A DNA stretch of 64,000 bases from RYN-230 sp963782185. Lineage in GTDB: Bacteria > Actinomycetota > Actinomycetes > Streptosporangiales > Streptosporangiaceae. The notes beneath the pieces were generated by a model. It had not been told where the DNA came from and ran no database searches. It worked only from the letters and a program-made list of their open reading frames with translations. Position numbers and translations under genes: made by a program. The DNA is taken from NCBI GenBank assembly GCA_963782185.1, contig CAWAJB010000027.1:1-64000 (forward strand), given 5' to 3'. This document shows, piece after piece, positions 10,573 through 21,202 of this stretch; within the stretch, counting starts at the first letter, position 1, and each line of letters opens with the position of its first letter.

Positions 10573-13500
10573 CGCGTCGCCTCGCCGAAGACACCAGGGT
10601 TCGCCGCAACCGCTGCGGCGAGATCCTCGCCCGGGCCGATATGGATCACGTTCCAGCCTCCGAAGATCAATGGCGTTGTGTCATGCGGACTCGCCGTGCA
10701 CGTAATCGACGACTACAGCGGAAGGGACAGGGGCAGTGTCGTACACCAGGTCACTGCGTATGCCGTCAACCTCGGTGCCCACTCGGTCCGGCAGTCGCAG
10801 GCCGTGTTCGCGCACGAGTTCCAGAAGGGCGGCCACGGTGCCGGGCACATCGGCCTCTTGGGCGTCACAGGTCCCTCCTTGACCTGGCCGCTCCAACTCG
10901 GGATGCCACTGCTGCCCTAGCAGCCTCCTGCCCGGGCTGCGTGCTGGGGTCATGTGCTGCAGAGCGGGTAGTCGCAGGCGCCGACGCCTGGCTAGTGGCA
11001 CTGGCCAGCGCCTGAAGCCGCTCGATGACCAGCCGCCGGTCGATGTGCTCGTGCATGAGCTGGTTGCTATAGGACAGGAGGCATCGGTAGCAGCCGCGTA
11101 CGCACGCCCCCTCCTGTTCCTCGCCAGTTGCTGGGTCGACATGGATGATCCCGAGCGCCTCAGCCGCTACCCGGGCGATGGCATCGTCGTCGGACTGCAA
11201 CCGACGCAGCACTCCCGCGCCACCTTCGGCCGCCTCTATGAACAGCACTCGCCCGCGGTGCTGTTTGTCGGGCAGCAGCTCGCTGGTCAGTTCGGAGTCC
11301 TCTAGCTGGAACGCCGCCTCGATGCCGCGCTCGATCGCGAACTGCAGGGTGATGGCCTCTTCATCGCTGACCTCATAGGCCCAGCGTAGGACCAGGATGT
11401 TCCGTCGGTCCTGAACATAGGGGTCACCAGCGCCTTGCGCTGCACGTCCTTGAGCCCCGCTTCGAGGTCGTCCTCATCGTCATCGTCAGCGCTGGCCTCT
11501 TTCTCCGTCAGCCAGCGGCCCTTCACCAGATCCAGCCAGAATCCGTGGATGTCCTTGTTCTTACGCGCGCGGCGTCCGAGATTGGTCACCCGGATCTCCG
11601 CGCCGTCTCCATAGGATGCCGCAGCTAGCAGTGCGCCATCCGCCGTGAGCACCTCGCTGTCCAGCGCTCCTGGCTGATTCCCGCGAGGGACGAAGCGGTA
11701 GGTCGTCCGCAGCTCGAATCCGATCCGGTTACGCTCCTCCTCGTCAGCACTGATGCGCTCACGGCGGCGCGTGATGACCGTCTGGATCTGCAGAAGGTCG
11801 GCCACGTGCCGGCCGAGCCGCTCGCCGCACGCTTCGCAGACTTCCAGCCCAGCCTGCCGCGGATGGTGGTACCCGCATGCCTCACAGACGCGTGCCTCAG
11901 TACGCACCACCTCACCTGCCGCGTCGCCGGCACCGCGCGGCAAGCTGACCCGGCTGACCTGATACCGGGCACCCTCGTGGTAAATGAGCGCGCCCGGGCC
12001 GAACTCCGAGATCGCCAGGAAGCGCGGCCTCTGCAACCATGTGTTACCGCGACCGCGGCTGCCAGGCACATACGCGGCGAGCGGCAGGCGCGGGAACGAG
12101 TACCCAGGGAGAAAGCCCTCTGAGGCGAGGTAGCGGTAGGTATAGAAGTCGGTCTGGCCGGCGTTGTCGGACTGGTTGAGCAGCAGCTCGATGCGCTGCC
12201 GCGCCTCGCGATAGCGCTGGTCGGCGTCTTCCCGGTCGCGACGCTGTGCGGTGGCATCCGCCGCGAGGTCAGCTGCCGCCTGTCGCTCGGAGTCGGCCGT
12301 CGTGTAGAGCTGCCGCCATCGTGTGCATGCCTGCTCAAAGGAGGCGAAGGCATCGCCCACGACCCTCGCCACCCAGTCCGTGCTCCACCACGCCGCCTTG
12401 CCCAGCGTGTCCTCCAACGGGGCTAGAAGCTGCTCGGCGGTCAGCGTTGCCCGTTTCATGGCTTGCGGATTGCGGAGAACTTCTGCTACCTCGGGGCGCA
12501 CCGTATATGCCTCGACGTCCAGGGCGAGAACGTCGGCCATCGAGCGGCCCAGTGCTGCGCCGGTCTCAGCCAGCCACACGGCATGCACATGCGACTTGAC
12601 GAGATCTTCATTGGCGAGGTCAAGCCGGGGAGGTTGCACCTGGCCGGAGACCATCAGATTCGACCGCTGAAAGTAGTAGGAGTCGTGACTGTTGCCGCTC
12701 GCGCAATAGGTCACCACTAGGGCTGGCTGGCCAGACCGTCCGGCGCGGCCGCTGCGCTGGGCGTAGTTTGCTGGCGTCGGCGGGACGTTGCGCATCGCCA
12801 CCGCGTTGAGCGAGGAGATATCCACCCCGAGTTCCAGCGTCGGTGAGCAGAACAGAAGCGGCAATCGCAGTCCCTCGCGGAACTGCTGCTCACGTTCCTC
12901 CCGTTCTTCCGGGCGCACCTGGGCGGTGTGCTCAGCGGCGCGCAGGCCGGCCAACTCGTTCCCGACGTCGAGGTACAGGTCGCGGAAGAACGGCACGACT
13001 CGCGGGCGCTGATCTGCCTCGAACCGGCGGCGCACCGGATCGGGAGCGCCGACCTTCCCGTCAGCGGGGCGCAGGACCATCGCCGATGACTTCAGCCGGT
13101 AACCCGCCTCACCGCGCTCAACCACCTTGGCCAGCATGTTCTGCTCGTGCAGCACCTTGATCAGGGCGTGGATGACTTCCTCGGCCTCCACTGTGGTCAA
13201 CGCCCGGCCGAACCGCTCCGCCTGGCGGAGCCACCTGCCGTACATGCCCAGACCCGACAGGAACATGGCGTTACGGGGGCGGTATTTGCCACCCCGCCCC
13301 GGGATGGCCATACCCAGATTCGGATCTGGCTCAGTTTCCGGAACCATCCACAATCCGGTCAGGTGCTCACGGCTCTCCCGCCGTAGCCGGTCGACGAATT
13401 CGTGGGTGAGAGCTTCCGCGTCGATGGCGAGCACCCGGCGCATTTCGTTGAGCAGGACAGTCATGATCTCGTACCGCTGCCCAGGCTCAGCGTTCCTGAG

Positions 13501-15814
13501 CAGCCGATGGCTGCCATCCCACAAGTCATCGCGTTCAGAGAGAGGTCCCAGGACCGGGTACGCGATCTGGATCAGCCCGCACTGCTCCAGGTTGGGCAGC
13601 GTCACCCGCCAGCCCCGCTGGAGATCGCGCAGAACCCGGTACTCGACTACTCCACGCAGCGCCCGGTTGGCCGCCCGCAGATCCAACGCTCCGGGAGCCT
13701 GGGCGAAGTCACGGGCCTCCAGCCCGAGCTGCTTGGTGACGGCTGTTCCCAGGCCCAGCGGATCGAGGCCCTCGTCGCTGGCCTTCCCGGCTTCAACCGC
13801 AGCCCGGTACAGCGCCGCACGTAGCTGTACCACGAGGGCGAAGTCATTGAAGTGACCCGCCTGCAGGCTGGCGTCCTGCCGGTTGTCCACGAAGGTGAGC
13901 AGCTTGCGGGCCGAGATCGGCAGCTCATCCTCCGGTACTCCGCGCAGTGCCCGGACCACGCTGGAAGCGATAACGGTCATGGCACTACTGCGTCCTTCGC
14001 GGTCCAGCGTTACCAGTTTCCCGAACTCGCTGCTGCGCTGCTGCTCATATGACACTCCGCATCGCAGGCAGAACCGGAACTTACCCGGGATCCAGGCCAT
14101 CACCGTCGCGCCCTCAAGCGGGACATCTGCGGAGGGGTAGGGCATGGCCCGGCCGTCAGGCCACGCCCGGTACCGCACCGGCACGTCTTGGCGTCTTGGA
14201 GCAATGATCTGCTGCCCACTGGCGTCGGGAAGCAGCCACGACGCGGGCAGGCGGCCGTCCGCTACGGGGTCGGCAGGCCATTCACGGTCGGCGGAAACGA
14301 ACAAGTACCCGTCATCGCGGTCGGTGATCCGCAGCCCATGCCGGGCCTTGAACAAGACAGCCTTACCGTCGGCGTCGCCGCGACGCGCCGTCAGGTACTC
14401 CTGGCCGCATTCCCGGCAGAACGCCAGTGGGAACAGCCGCCGTTCCGGTTCCCCTGGCAACACGACCTGGAAGTCGGTCTCGATCGGCCGCGTCGCTTCC
14501 GGCTCAAGCGTGGTGTAGACCGTTCCTCCCTTGGACAGGAACTGGTGCAGCCGGAACGCGAACAACGGCTGGCCAGTGGCGGTCTCACGGGCACGTGAAC
14601 CAGCAAGGAGAGTGGCCCTGATGGCATTCCCGCAGGCCGACGGCGACTGACCGGTGAACTCCGCGAGCTGGTCCGCGACCATGTCTACTGTCGCCGGTGC
14701 ACGCCGGATGAGCCGCTCGCTTTCTGGCTCGGTTCCAATGCCAAAACTGTCCTCGATCCACGACGCGAGAGGGTCGTTGCGCAGCGCCACGTGCCCCGTG
14801 TGGAGCGCCGGATCGTCGGACTCCGCATAACCTCTAGCGCGGATGGCCGCCGCCAGAGTGGCGGCATCGGCGCCCCGCGCCTTTGTCGCGCGCACCAGAG
14901 TCTCGGTGATCACGTGCTCCGGCCTTACCTCGACGCCGAAGATTCGTGACGCCACCTCGGCCACGTCTGTCCGCTGCTGGGCAACTGTCCCACCCGTGGC
15001 CATGGTCGCGGAAGTGCCGACGCACTGCATTGTCTCCCGCGCGCGGCACGCATCCCGCACTCTGCGTACCAGCATCGCCACGTCGGCACCCTGCCGTCCG
15101 CGGTAGGTATGCAACTCGTCGAGCACGAGGAAACGCAAGCCCTCGGCTGCCCGGATGAGCGACCGGCGCTCGTCCGGGCGGGTCAGCACCAGTTCAAGCA
15201 TCACGTAGTTGGTCAGCAGGATGTCCGGTGGATGCTCCAGAATCCGCTGACGCTCTTCGTGGCCCTCCTGACCTGTGTACCGGTCAAACGTCACCGGTGG
15301 AGCGCCGCCGTAGCCGTACTCCAGGAACTTACGCAGCTCCTCCAGCTGGCTATTCGCGAGCGCGTTCATCGGGTACACGACAATCGCCCGGACACCCTGG
15401 CCGCTACCCTCCTGCAGCACCCGGTCAACGATTGGCACGATGTAGGCGAGCGACTTGCCTGATCCGGTACCTGTAGTCAGCACGTACGAGGCGCCGGAAC
15501 GGGCGGCGCGGACAGCGTCGGCCTGATGGCGATGCAGGGTGATCGGGGTGGCTCCACGATCGTCCTGGTCACGCTTCACGCGGAAGATCCTGCGCGCACT
15601 CCTCGTGAAGCAGCCCCTCCCGGACCAACTCGTCGATCCGACCGCCCGGTTCGAACGACGGGTTGACCGACAGCCATGGAGGCGGCCACTGCGCCCCGCG
15701 GGCACTCTCCTCCTCGACACGATCGCGAACGCGCGGATCGTGGATGTCCACAAAACCGTCGGTGAACGTGCGGTAATCACTGATCAGGCGCCGGTGCACC
15801 TCGAAAGCATCCAC
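10569..15814 (-). pseudogene. YprA/MrfA-type DEAD helicase with DUF1998, frameshifted
   Basis: An about 1740-residue helicase when frames are joined. The true N-terminus begins at ATG 15814 (MDAFEVHRRLISDYRTFTDG) and shifts near 15594 into the main frame. Motif I TGTGSGKSLAY is near residue 110, DELHTYRG near 230 and motif VI SGRAGRSGQPAL near 1020. Cysteine pairs (FCRECG, FCLRCG, CEACG twice) precede the DUF1998 signature CVRGCYRCLLSY near 1572. Further shifts lie at the G run 11420-11423, near 10900 and near 10690. The C-terminus FGGWNVIHIGPGEDL ends at 10569. This resembles DrmA plus DrmB in one chain, the YprA form. It is the first operon gene. Confidence 0.83.
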
Positions 15815-15902
15815 AGCCCGCCGCCCCGCTCCTTGCCGGACCCGTTCCCTCTGCCAGCTCAGCTCATTCCACGAGCTGCGAGCGTAAGCCTACGGGTTTG
15901 TC

Positions 15903-15918
15903 TCAAGACTAGTCTTGA
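15903..15918. promoter_or_regulatory. Perfect 16-bp palindrome upstream of the defence operon
   Basis: TCAAGACTAGTCTTGA lies 89 bp upstream of the first helicase start, in a gene-free gap (15815-16152). Perfect symmetry and position suggest an operator for a dimeric repressor controlling the defence operon. The nearby XRE protein at 16153 is a possible binder, but that is inference. No clear -10/-35 pair was assigned. Confidence 0.5.
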
Positions 15919-16051
15919 TCGTTCTGACTCCCCAAGACGCCCCATAACCCATGCCCGCGGTTAAGCAGGCTCTACAGTCGGGAGCTCAATCTGAGGGCAC
16001 GACAGCCTGAACCAGAATCCGTACTTTGTGCCGATATCTCCCTGATATGGA

Positions 16052-16075
16052 ATTCGGCATCTGCTAGTGCCGAAT
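16052..16075. promoter_or_regulatory. Inverted repeat upstream of an XRE gene
   Basis: ATTCGGCA, 8-bp spacer, TGCCGAAT: perfect 8-bp arms 78 bp before the XRE start. One-turn spacing suits autoregulation by a helix-turn-helix dimer. Confidence 0.45.
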
Positions 16076-16152
16076 AGCCCGGCCTGGGTGATCTGTCATG
16101 GTTTCAGTGGTCCCTTCTGCGGCGACTTCGGCAAGGCTGGTAACTGGCGGAG

Positions 16153-16425
16153 GTGGTATCGCTACAGCATCATCTCGAGTGCACAGAGGCACGCAAGCAG
16201 CTCGGCCTCGCGCAGAGAGATATCGCTGCAGCGATGGGCGTGAGCATCGCCCAGGTATCCCAGGTCGAGCATGGTGGGGTGACATCGTTCGAGGTCGTCG
16301 CGCGCTACGTCGAAGCCCTGGGCGGGCGCCTTGACCTGGTCGCCGACTTCGGTGACCGGACCATAAGGCTGCCCGTCAGCGACACCGCCACGAACGCCGC
16401 CATAGCGAGCGTGGTGCCTGCCTAG
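16153..16425 (+). CDS. XRE-family HTH protein, HigA-like antitoxin without toxin
   Basis: A 90-residue protein with a helix-turn-helix (LAQRDIAAAMGVSIAQVSQVEHG, residues about 18-40), then FEVVARYVEALGGRLDLVADFGD, the C-terminal pattern of HigA-like antitoxins in actinomycetes. These are usually longer at the N-terminus and paired with an upstream HigB-type toxin; none is seen here, so it may be an orphan or N-terminally trimmed. The GTG start is the best available and is weak. It diverges from the defence operon and could regulate it. Confidence 0.7.
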   Translation: MVSLQHHLECTEARKQLGLAQRDIAAAMGVSIAQVSQVEHGGVTSFEVVARYVEALGGRLDLVADFGDRTIRLPVSDTATNAAIASVVPA

Positions 16426-16482
16426 TGCCCACGCTCGCCAGGCGCATCAAGAGCGCACGGCCATCCGGCGGGACTGCACTTC

Positions 16483-17344
16483 CTACCGGCTGTCCACTGT
16501 GGCAGACACGAGGGGCTGGCGAGCCTCAGCCATGCGGCTGCGGGCCCAGCGGCGGGAGGTCTTGCCGAACATGGCGGCGAGCTTGCGTTCGGACAGTGGC
16601 TTGCCGCTGTCGATGCTGGCGCGGTAGGCGGCCACCGCAGCCTCGTTGATGTCCTCCGCACCGTCTTCGCCGACGGCGTCGAGCTCCGTCCACGTCGGAC
16701 CAGCCGGTCGTCTCCTGGGCCGCGGGCCGGTATTCACGATCCGCGCCAGGCTCATCTGGTCCGCCGGCCCGGCCCGCGCCAACGACTGGGCCGGCGCAAC
16801 GGTCACCCGGACCGCCATGGCTACCGTGTCTCCCCGGGCCGCCCGCATCCGCCGGCAGATCCTGATCCCCGGCAGGGACCAGCCGCAGTCCGGTGACCGG
16901 GTGGTCCGCTGGACCGACGCCGTGGTCCGCAGCCGGTTCGCGGACCACGGCGCCAGCGGCAGCGGTCCGGATAAGCCACAGCAGGAGTTCGTAGCTGCCC
17001 ACCAGGCTGGCGGCGGGCCAGGCGGCGACGGCCGCGCCGACTGGCCCATGGGACCACCCGTGGGCCACGTTCGCGGCCAGGGTGGCCAGGATGCCCAGGG
17101 CCAGCAGCCACCGGGCCAGGCCCGGCACCGGGAGCCGGTGCCGGGCCGCGTACAGCACGACCATCGAGGACGAGTACACGAGCCCGTCGATCGTGGCGGG
17201 CTCCAGCCGGGCGGTGATCCCGGTTTCGCCGTGGGCGCGGACCACCTCGAAGGCATGCCAGTAAGACACATACGCGGCGATGCCCGCCACGCCCAGGACA
17301 GCGGCCGCCGTGGAGACCCGGATCGCCCGGTCGGCGGCACTCAC
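16483..17344 (-). pseudogene. DUF2637 membrane protein (conjugative-element type) with a +1 frameshift
   Basis: Frame 1 from GTG 17344 gives a DUF2637 N-terminus with about four hydrophobic segments (AAAVLGVAGIAAYVSYWHAFE, LARWLLALGILATLAANVAHG and others). The C-terminal HTH-like tail (AAYRASIDSGKPLSERKLAA) is in another frame. Comparison with the copy at 58.6 kb places one extra base at about 16682. DUF2637 proteins are common on actinomycete integrative conjugative elements and plasmids. The start overlaps the upstream gene stop (GTGA). Joined length would be about 287 residues. Confidence 0.75.
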
Positions 17345-17865
17345 CGCTCCGCCGCCTCCCAGCCGGCCCGGCGGCCGGTCACGATCCACGCGCCGCCCAG
17401 GCCGAACGGCGAGACCTCGAACCCGAGCGCGTCGAGCACCTCGGACAGCGCGCCGTTCATGACGCCCTGCGCGCCCTGGTACTCCCGCCACCGGTCCCAG
17501 TCCAGGGACAGCAGGTTGTGGGTGGTCCAGGAGACCACCACCCCGCCACGCCCATCCGGGTCGTGGCCACGCGCGACGGGCACCAGGCACACGCCGCCGA
17601 GCCGGTACAGCGGATGGCTCTGGGCGCAGTGGTGCAGGGTGAACCCGGCCTCGGTCAGCGCCCGGGCGATATCCCGGGCGAGCGGCGCCAGGGGATCAGA
17701 GGCGGGCAGCGGACGGCCGTAGGCATCGCCCAGCCTGGCCATCGCCTCGGCGAACTCGGCAGTCTCGGCGAGCGCCCGCAGCGGCCCGAGGTCCGGCGGC
17801 TCCAAGCCGAGATAATCCTCTTCCGCGTATCCCTTCCGCAGCTGGCTGAGACGGTCTTCAGGCAT
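17341..17865 (-). CDS. Hypothetical protein of an actinomycete conjugative element
   Basis: A 174-residue acidic soluble protein with no recognised catalytic motif. ATG 17865 follows a strong ribosome-binding site (AAGGAGG) about 5 bases upstream. It is translationally coupled to the DUF2637 gene. The tail (GLGGAWIVTGRRAGWE) is well ordered in codon use, so it looks like a real gene. Function unknown; placement beside DUF2637 suggests an element maintenance or transfer role. Confidence 0.65.
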   Translation of the reverse strand: MPEDRLSQLRKGYAEEDYLGLEPPDLGPLRALAETAEFAEAMARLGDAYGRPLPASDPLAPLARDIARALTEAGFTLHHCAQSHPLYRLGGVCLVPVARGHDPDGRGGVVVSWTTHNLLSLDWDRWREYQGAQGVMNGALSEVLDALGFEVSPFGLGGAWIVTGRRAGWEAAER

Positions 17866-17884
17866 GACACTCCTCCTTGATCAA

Positions 17885-17921
17885 TTGGGAGGAATTTGGG
17901 AGATCATCTTCTGGATGATCT
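17885..17921. promoter_or_regulatory. Operator-like palindrome within a repeated upstream sequence
   Basis: AGATCATC, 5 bp, GATGATCT at 17901-17921 forms a perfect inverted repeat just upstream of the gene starting at 17865. Bases 17885-17912 recur identically at 49145-49172, also upstream of a minus-strand conjugation-type gene, but there the second arm is missing. This suggests a shared element regulator. Confidence 0.5.
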
Positions 17922-18023
17922 TTCCTAAACCGCTCCCAACCTTTGTGAAGAGGAGCCTCTGAGCTGGCCTTTCTCAAATCACCAGTGGTAGCCGAAGGCG
18001 CAGTATGCCTTTCGCATCGAGGG

Positions 18024-18054
<31 letters not shown>

Positions 18055-18082
18055 TCGTGGTCTTCACGTTTCAGAAATACAT

Positions 18083-18403
18083 GCGCCGCTTTGCGGCGCT
18101 CCCGTGGAGAACGAAACTGGGGTCCTGCGGGTCGCCGGCTGGCTGCGGACTGTAGACGGTCCGGCTGACACGGTATGTGCGGGCGGGACAGGCTTGGGCT
18201 GGTGTGCCGCCTGCCGTCACCGACTCCGCCTGGTCCGTTCGAGGCCGTGTTTCAGACTGGTGCTGGAGCCCTGTGTCGGGTACCCCCCGTTGCTGCTGCG
18301 TGCGCGTGTGTCAGTCTCCTGTGCTGATCTTGGGCTCCGGCGGGCGGCTCGCCTTTCCCTGTTGTTTGTTGTCGAGTTAGCCGTTGCAGGAGGCGGACGG
18401 GCG
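18083..18403 (+). ncRNA. Candidate bridge RNA region in the IS110 left end
   Basis: In IS110-group elements a structured bridge RNA that pairs with target and donor is encoded in the 5' non-coding end. This stretch has no open gene of its own. It begins with a perfect 7-bp hairpin (GCGCCGC-TTT-GCGGCGC, 18083-18099) and contains further G/C-rich pairing segments. Guide loops were not assigned, so this is a positional prediction. Confidence 0.35.
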
Positions 18404-19684
18404 ATGAGAGTGCTGTATGAGCGGGTCGCAGGGATCGACGTGCACAAGGACATGATCAAGGTCGGGATCCGCACGCCGGGTCACCGGGCCTGGACGCGGA
18501 CCTCGGAGGTTCTGGAATACCGGACGTTTTACGGGGTGCTCCAGACGATGGCCGCTGACCTGCGCAAGCGGGGTGTCACCCATGTGGTGATGGAGTCCAG
18601 CGGCGTGTATACCGAGCCGGTGTATTACGCGTTGATGGAGCGGGACTTCGAGCAGGTCGCGGTGATCAACCCGGCCCACGCCAAGGCCCTGAAAGGCCAC
18701 AAGACGGACGCGAAAGACGCGCTGCGGCTGGCGGAGCTGTTTGAGTGCGGGCTGCTGCGCGGCAGTTACATCCCGCCCCAGGCGCTGAAAGACCTGCGGG
18801 ACCTGACCCGGTACCGGACCAAGACCGTGCAGGCCCGCACCTCGGAGATCCAGCGGCTGGCCAAGGCGCTGGAATCGGCGGGGATCAAGCTCGATTCGGT
18901 GGTCTCGGACCTGACTGGCAAGTCGGCGGGGCTGATGATCGAGGCGCTGACCGGCGGGGAGCGGCGCGGGCAGGTGCTGGCGGACCTGGCGATCGGCCGG
19001 ATGCGGTCCGCGGGCAAGCTCGCGGACCTGTCCCAGGCGCTCGTCGGCCGGTTCACCGATCACCATGCGGTGCTGTGCCGGCTGCACCTGGACCGGATCG
19101 CGGTGTTTGACACCGCCGTCACCGGGCTGGAGGCCAGGATCGCGGTGAAGGCCGCCCCGTACCAGCGGGAGGCAGGCCTGCTGAAGTCGGTTCCCGGGTT
19201 CGGCGATGCGGTGGCCTGCGCGTGGCTGGCCGAGATCGGCCCGGCCCCGCATGAGTACTTTGCCACCCATGAAAAGCTCGCCTCGTGGGTCACCTTGTGC
19301 CCGGGCAACCACATGAGCGCCGGGAAACGCAAGCACGGCCGCACCGGTGACGCCGGGACGTATATCAAGCCGATGCTGGTGCAGGCCGCCTGGTCAGCGG
19401 TCAGGACCCAGGGGCGGCTGCAGGCCAGGTTCGGCAAGCTGGTCCGCCGGTTCGGCGGGCAGAAGAACCCGGTCGCGGTGAAGAAAGCGATCGTCGCGAT
19501 TGCCCATACCCTGCTGAAGATCGCCTACCAGGTGCTCAAGAGCGGCAACCCGTATCAGGACCTGGGCGCCGACTACTACGCCAAACGAGAGTCACCGGAG
19601 CAGCGCCGCGCCTACCTGCTGCGGCAGCTGGAAAAGTGCAGCCCGGGCTGCACCATCACGATCACCCCTGCGGAGGCCGCCTGA
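18404..19684 (+). CDS. IS110-family transposase (DEDD)
   Basis: A 426-residue transposase. The RuvC-like N-terminal domain has GIDVHKD, VMESSGVY, and HKTDAKDALRLAEL, giving the D-E-D-D acidic set. The C-terminal Transposase_20 domain has LLKSVPGFGDAVA and the catalytic-serine region TLCPGNHMSAGKRKHGR. ATG 18404 was chosen because AGGAGG precedes it by about 10 bases; an upstream extension through the tRNA-like sequence is open by chance. The gene appears intact. Confidence 0.9.
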   Translation: MRVLYERVAGIDVHKDMIKVGIRTPGHRAWTRTSEVLEYRTFYGVLQTMAADLRKRGVTHVVMESSGVYTEPVYYALMERDFEQVAVINPAHAKALKGHKTDAKDALRLAELFECGLLRGSYIPPQALKDLRDLTRYRTKTVQARTSEIQRLAKALESAGIKLDSVVSDLTGKSAGLMIEALTGGERRGQVLADLAIGRMRSAGKLADLSQALVGRFTDHHAVLCRLHLDRIAVFDTAVTGLEARIAVKAAPYQREAGLLKSVPGFGDAVACAWLAEIGPAPHEYFATHEKLASWVTLCPGNHMSAGKRKHGRTGDAGTYIKPMLVQAAWSAVRTQGRLQARFGKLVRRFGGQKNPVAVKKAIVAIAHTLLKIAYQVLKSGNPYQDLGADYYAKRESPEQRRAYLLRQLEKCSPGCTITITPAEAA

Positions 19685-20087
19685 CGGCCGGGCTCGCCGT
19701 TACCGCTGAGCACGGATCCGCCGCCACCCGATCCCCTGCACACTCGGCCCTCCCCGCCGCCAGGCACGTAACGCGCCGCGCGATCCCTCACCGACATCAC
19801 GGGCCAGGGTTCGCTGCCGCGTGCCTGGCGGGGGTCCAGTTTCGTGTCAGTGGGGACCATGTTCACGTTTAGGTCTGACATTCTGGCCGCCTTGGGGCCT
19901 GGACCTAGTTGATCTTGCATTTTCTTGTTGCATGGCCGCTGCCTGGCTGCAGATGGTGCTGCTGGCCTGGGTCTGGGCGTGCCAGGACGCCGTGGCGGCA
20001 TGCTGGTAAGCGATGGGCTGTGACGCAGGGCGACGTCGTGGTTATGGCGGTGCGGTGAGGCTGGCGAGGGTGGTTTTCCGACGGCGT
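19685..20087. other. Gene-free stretch after IS110
   Basis: Holds the undefined right end of IS110 and degraded 3' sequence of the transposase-like gene read on the minus strand. No supported gene, hairpin or repeat was seen. Confidence 0.4.
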
Positions 20088-20349
20088 TTCCTTGTCCTGG
20101 GCGGAGGCCGGCGGCGGCGCGGCGCTGGTTATCGGCCTGGCGGGTGTTCCAGGCGGTGAGGATGCGCTGGTTACGGACCGCGTGCAGGCAGGCCAGCCAG
20201 AACGCGAGTGGTGTCAGGCCCATGAGGCGGCACCAGCCGCGGGAGACGGTGTTACTGGCCGGGTCCTTGATGGTGGAGAAGCCTCGTTCGGCGGCGGTGC
20301 GGCGGGCATAGGAGCGGCGGTGCGCCGCCGAGGGGTAATCGTGTTTCTG
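20088..20349 (-). pseudogene. Transposase-like gene, C-terminal piece split off by a group II intron
   Basis: Minus-strand reading gives QKHDYPSAAHRRSYARRTAA, then ERGFSTIKDPASNTVSRGWC and RNQRILTAW. This is the C-terminal part of a DDE-transposase-like protein common in actinomycete genomes. The preceding part lies at 30867-31415 and ends ...IGPDVAAKTR. Joining them across 20350-30866 restores a continuous sense, so the intron inserted antisense into this gene. Family name is uncertain. Confidence 0.6.
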
Positions 20350-20715
20350 GAAAGCGCCGGGATAAACCGGCATGGAGGAGGAGATGGAAGAGCTCTGCGC
20401 CGAAGGGTTAGCGACCCACGGTGACCCCGAGTCATGCGTTGACGACCCGCGAGGGCGTGGCGAAGCGTTGACAGGGGCACGCGCAGGCCGGGCTATTGAG
20501 CCGCGAAATCAGAAATCCGGGGTGCCGACGCTGTCAGAAAGGTGGAAGGCAACATCGCTGGTGGCGCTATCGCGAGCTGCTGGTGGGCCCCGCGCGGTCG
20601 GAGAACCATGGCATGTGCGGAACCTCCATGCGCGAGAACCGGGAGATCCCGTGCCTGCCCGTTGGCCTGATCAGCGGGCGGGCCGCTCAGGGAACGCCAA
20701 GGCGGTAATCCTGAG

Positions 20716-21159
20716 ATGAACGGGCACGGGAAGTCGGATCGCTTCGTAGTACCTGCGAACCCGCCGAACAAGGCTGCGGCTGCGGAGGCGGGGGAGGAAA
20801 GGGAGCGAGCCAAGGGGAACGCGGACGGCAAAACACGCCCCGGACGCAGCGCCGGGCCTGGTGTGTCAAATGCGCTGGACCGCGTGCGGCAAGTTGCACG
20901 ACAGGATAAGGAGGCGCGGTTCACCGCGCTGTTGCACCACGTGACGGTGCACCGGCTGATGCTGGCGTTCGATGACCTGAAGAAGGACGCGGCGCCGGGT
21001 GTGGACGGTGTGACGTGGCGGGAGTACGAGCAGGACCTGGCAGCTAATCTGCGGGGCCTGCACGAGCGGGTGCAGTCAGGGCGCTACCGGGCGTCGCCGA
21101 GCAGGCGGGCGTATATCCCGAAGGCGGACGGGCGGCAGCGGCCGCTCGGCATCGCCACG
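20716..21159 (+). pseudogene. ltrA: Group II intron reverse transcriptase, piece 1 (N-terminus)
   Basis: Encodes the RT start (MNGHGKSDRF) through domain 0/1: FDDLKKDAAPGVDGVTWREY and YIPKADGRQRPLGIAT. The frame is cut after IAT by a serine recombinase element and would otherwise end in the artificial EAA stop at 21171. The sense resumes at 24113 with IATLEDKIVQRAV. Confidence 0.88.
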
Positions 21160-21202
21160 GAGGCGGCATAGTGCCGCATTGTCCAGTGATCCCTTGGGTT
21201 TC

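Larger units (their letters stand above)
18056..19690 (+). mobile_element. IS110-family insertion sequence
   Basis: One transposase gene preceded by an about 350-base non-coding end and followed by little. IS110 elements lack terminal inverted repeats, so ends are estimated; the left end is taken just after the tRNA-like sequence. The long non-coding left end is typical of the IS110 rather than the IS1111 subgroup. Confidence 0.7.

Noticed and set aside
15569..15780. N-terminus of the DUF1998 helicase in the main frame (MITARSPTV...)
   Set aside because: Not family-like; the true N-terminus is in another frame from 15814 and joins by a shift near 15594.
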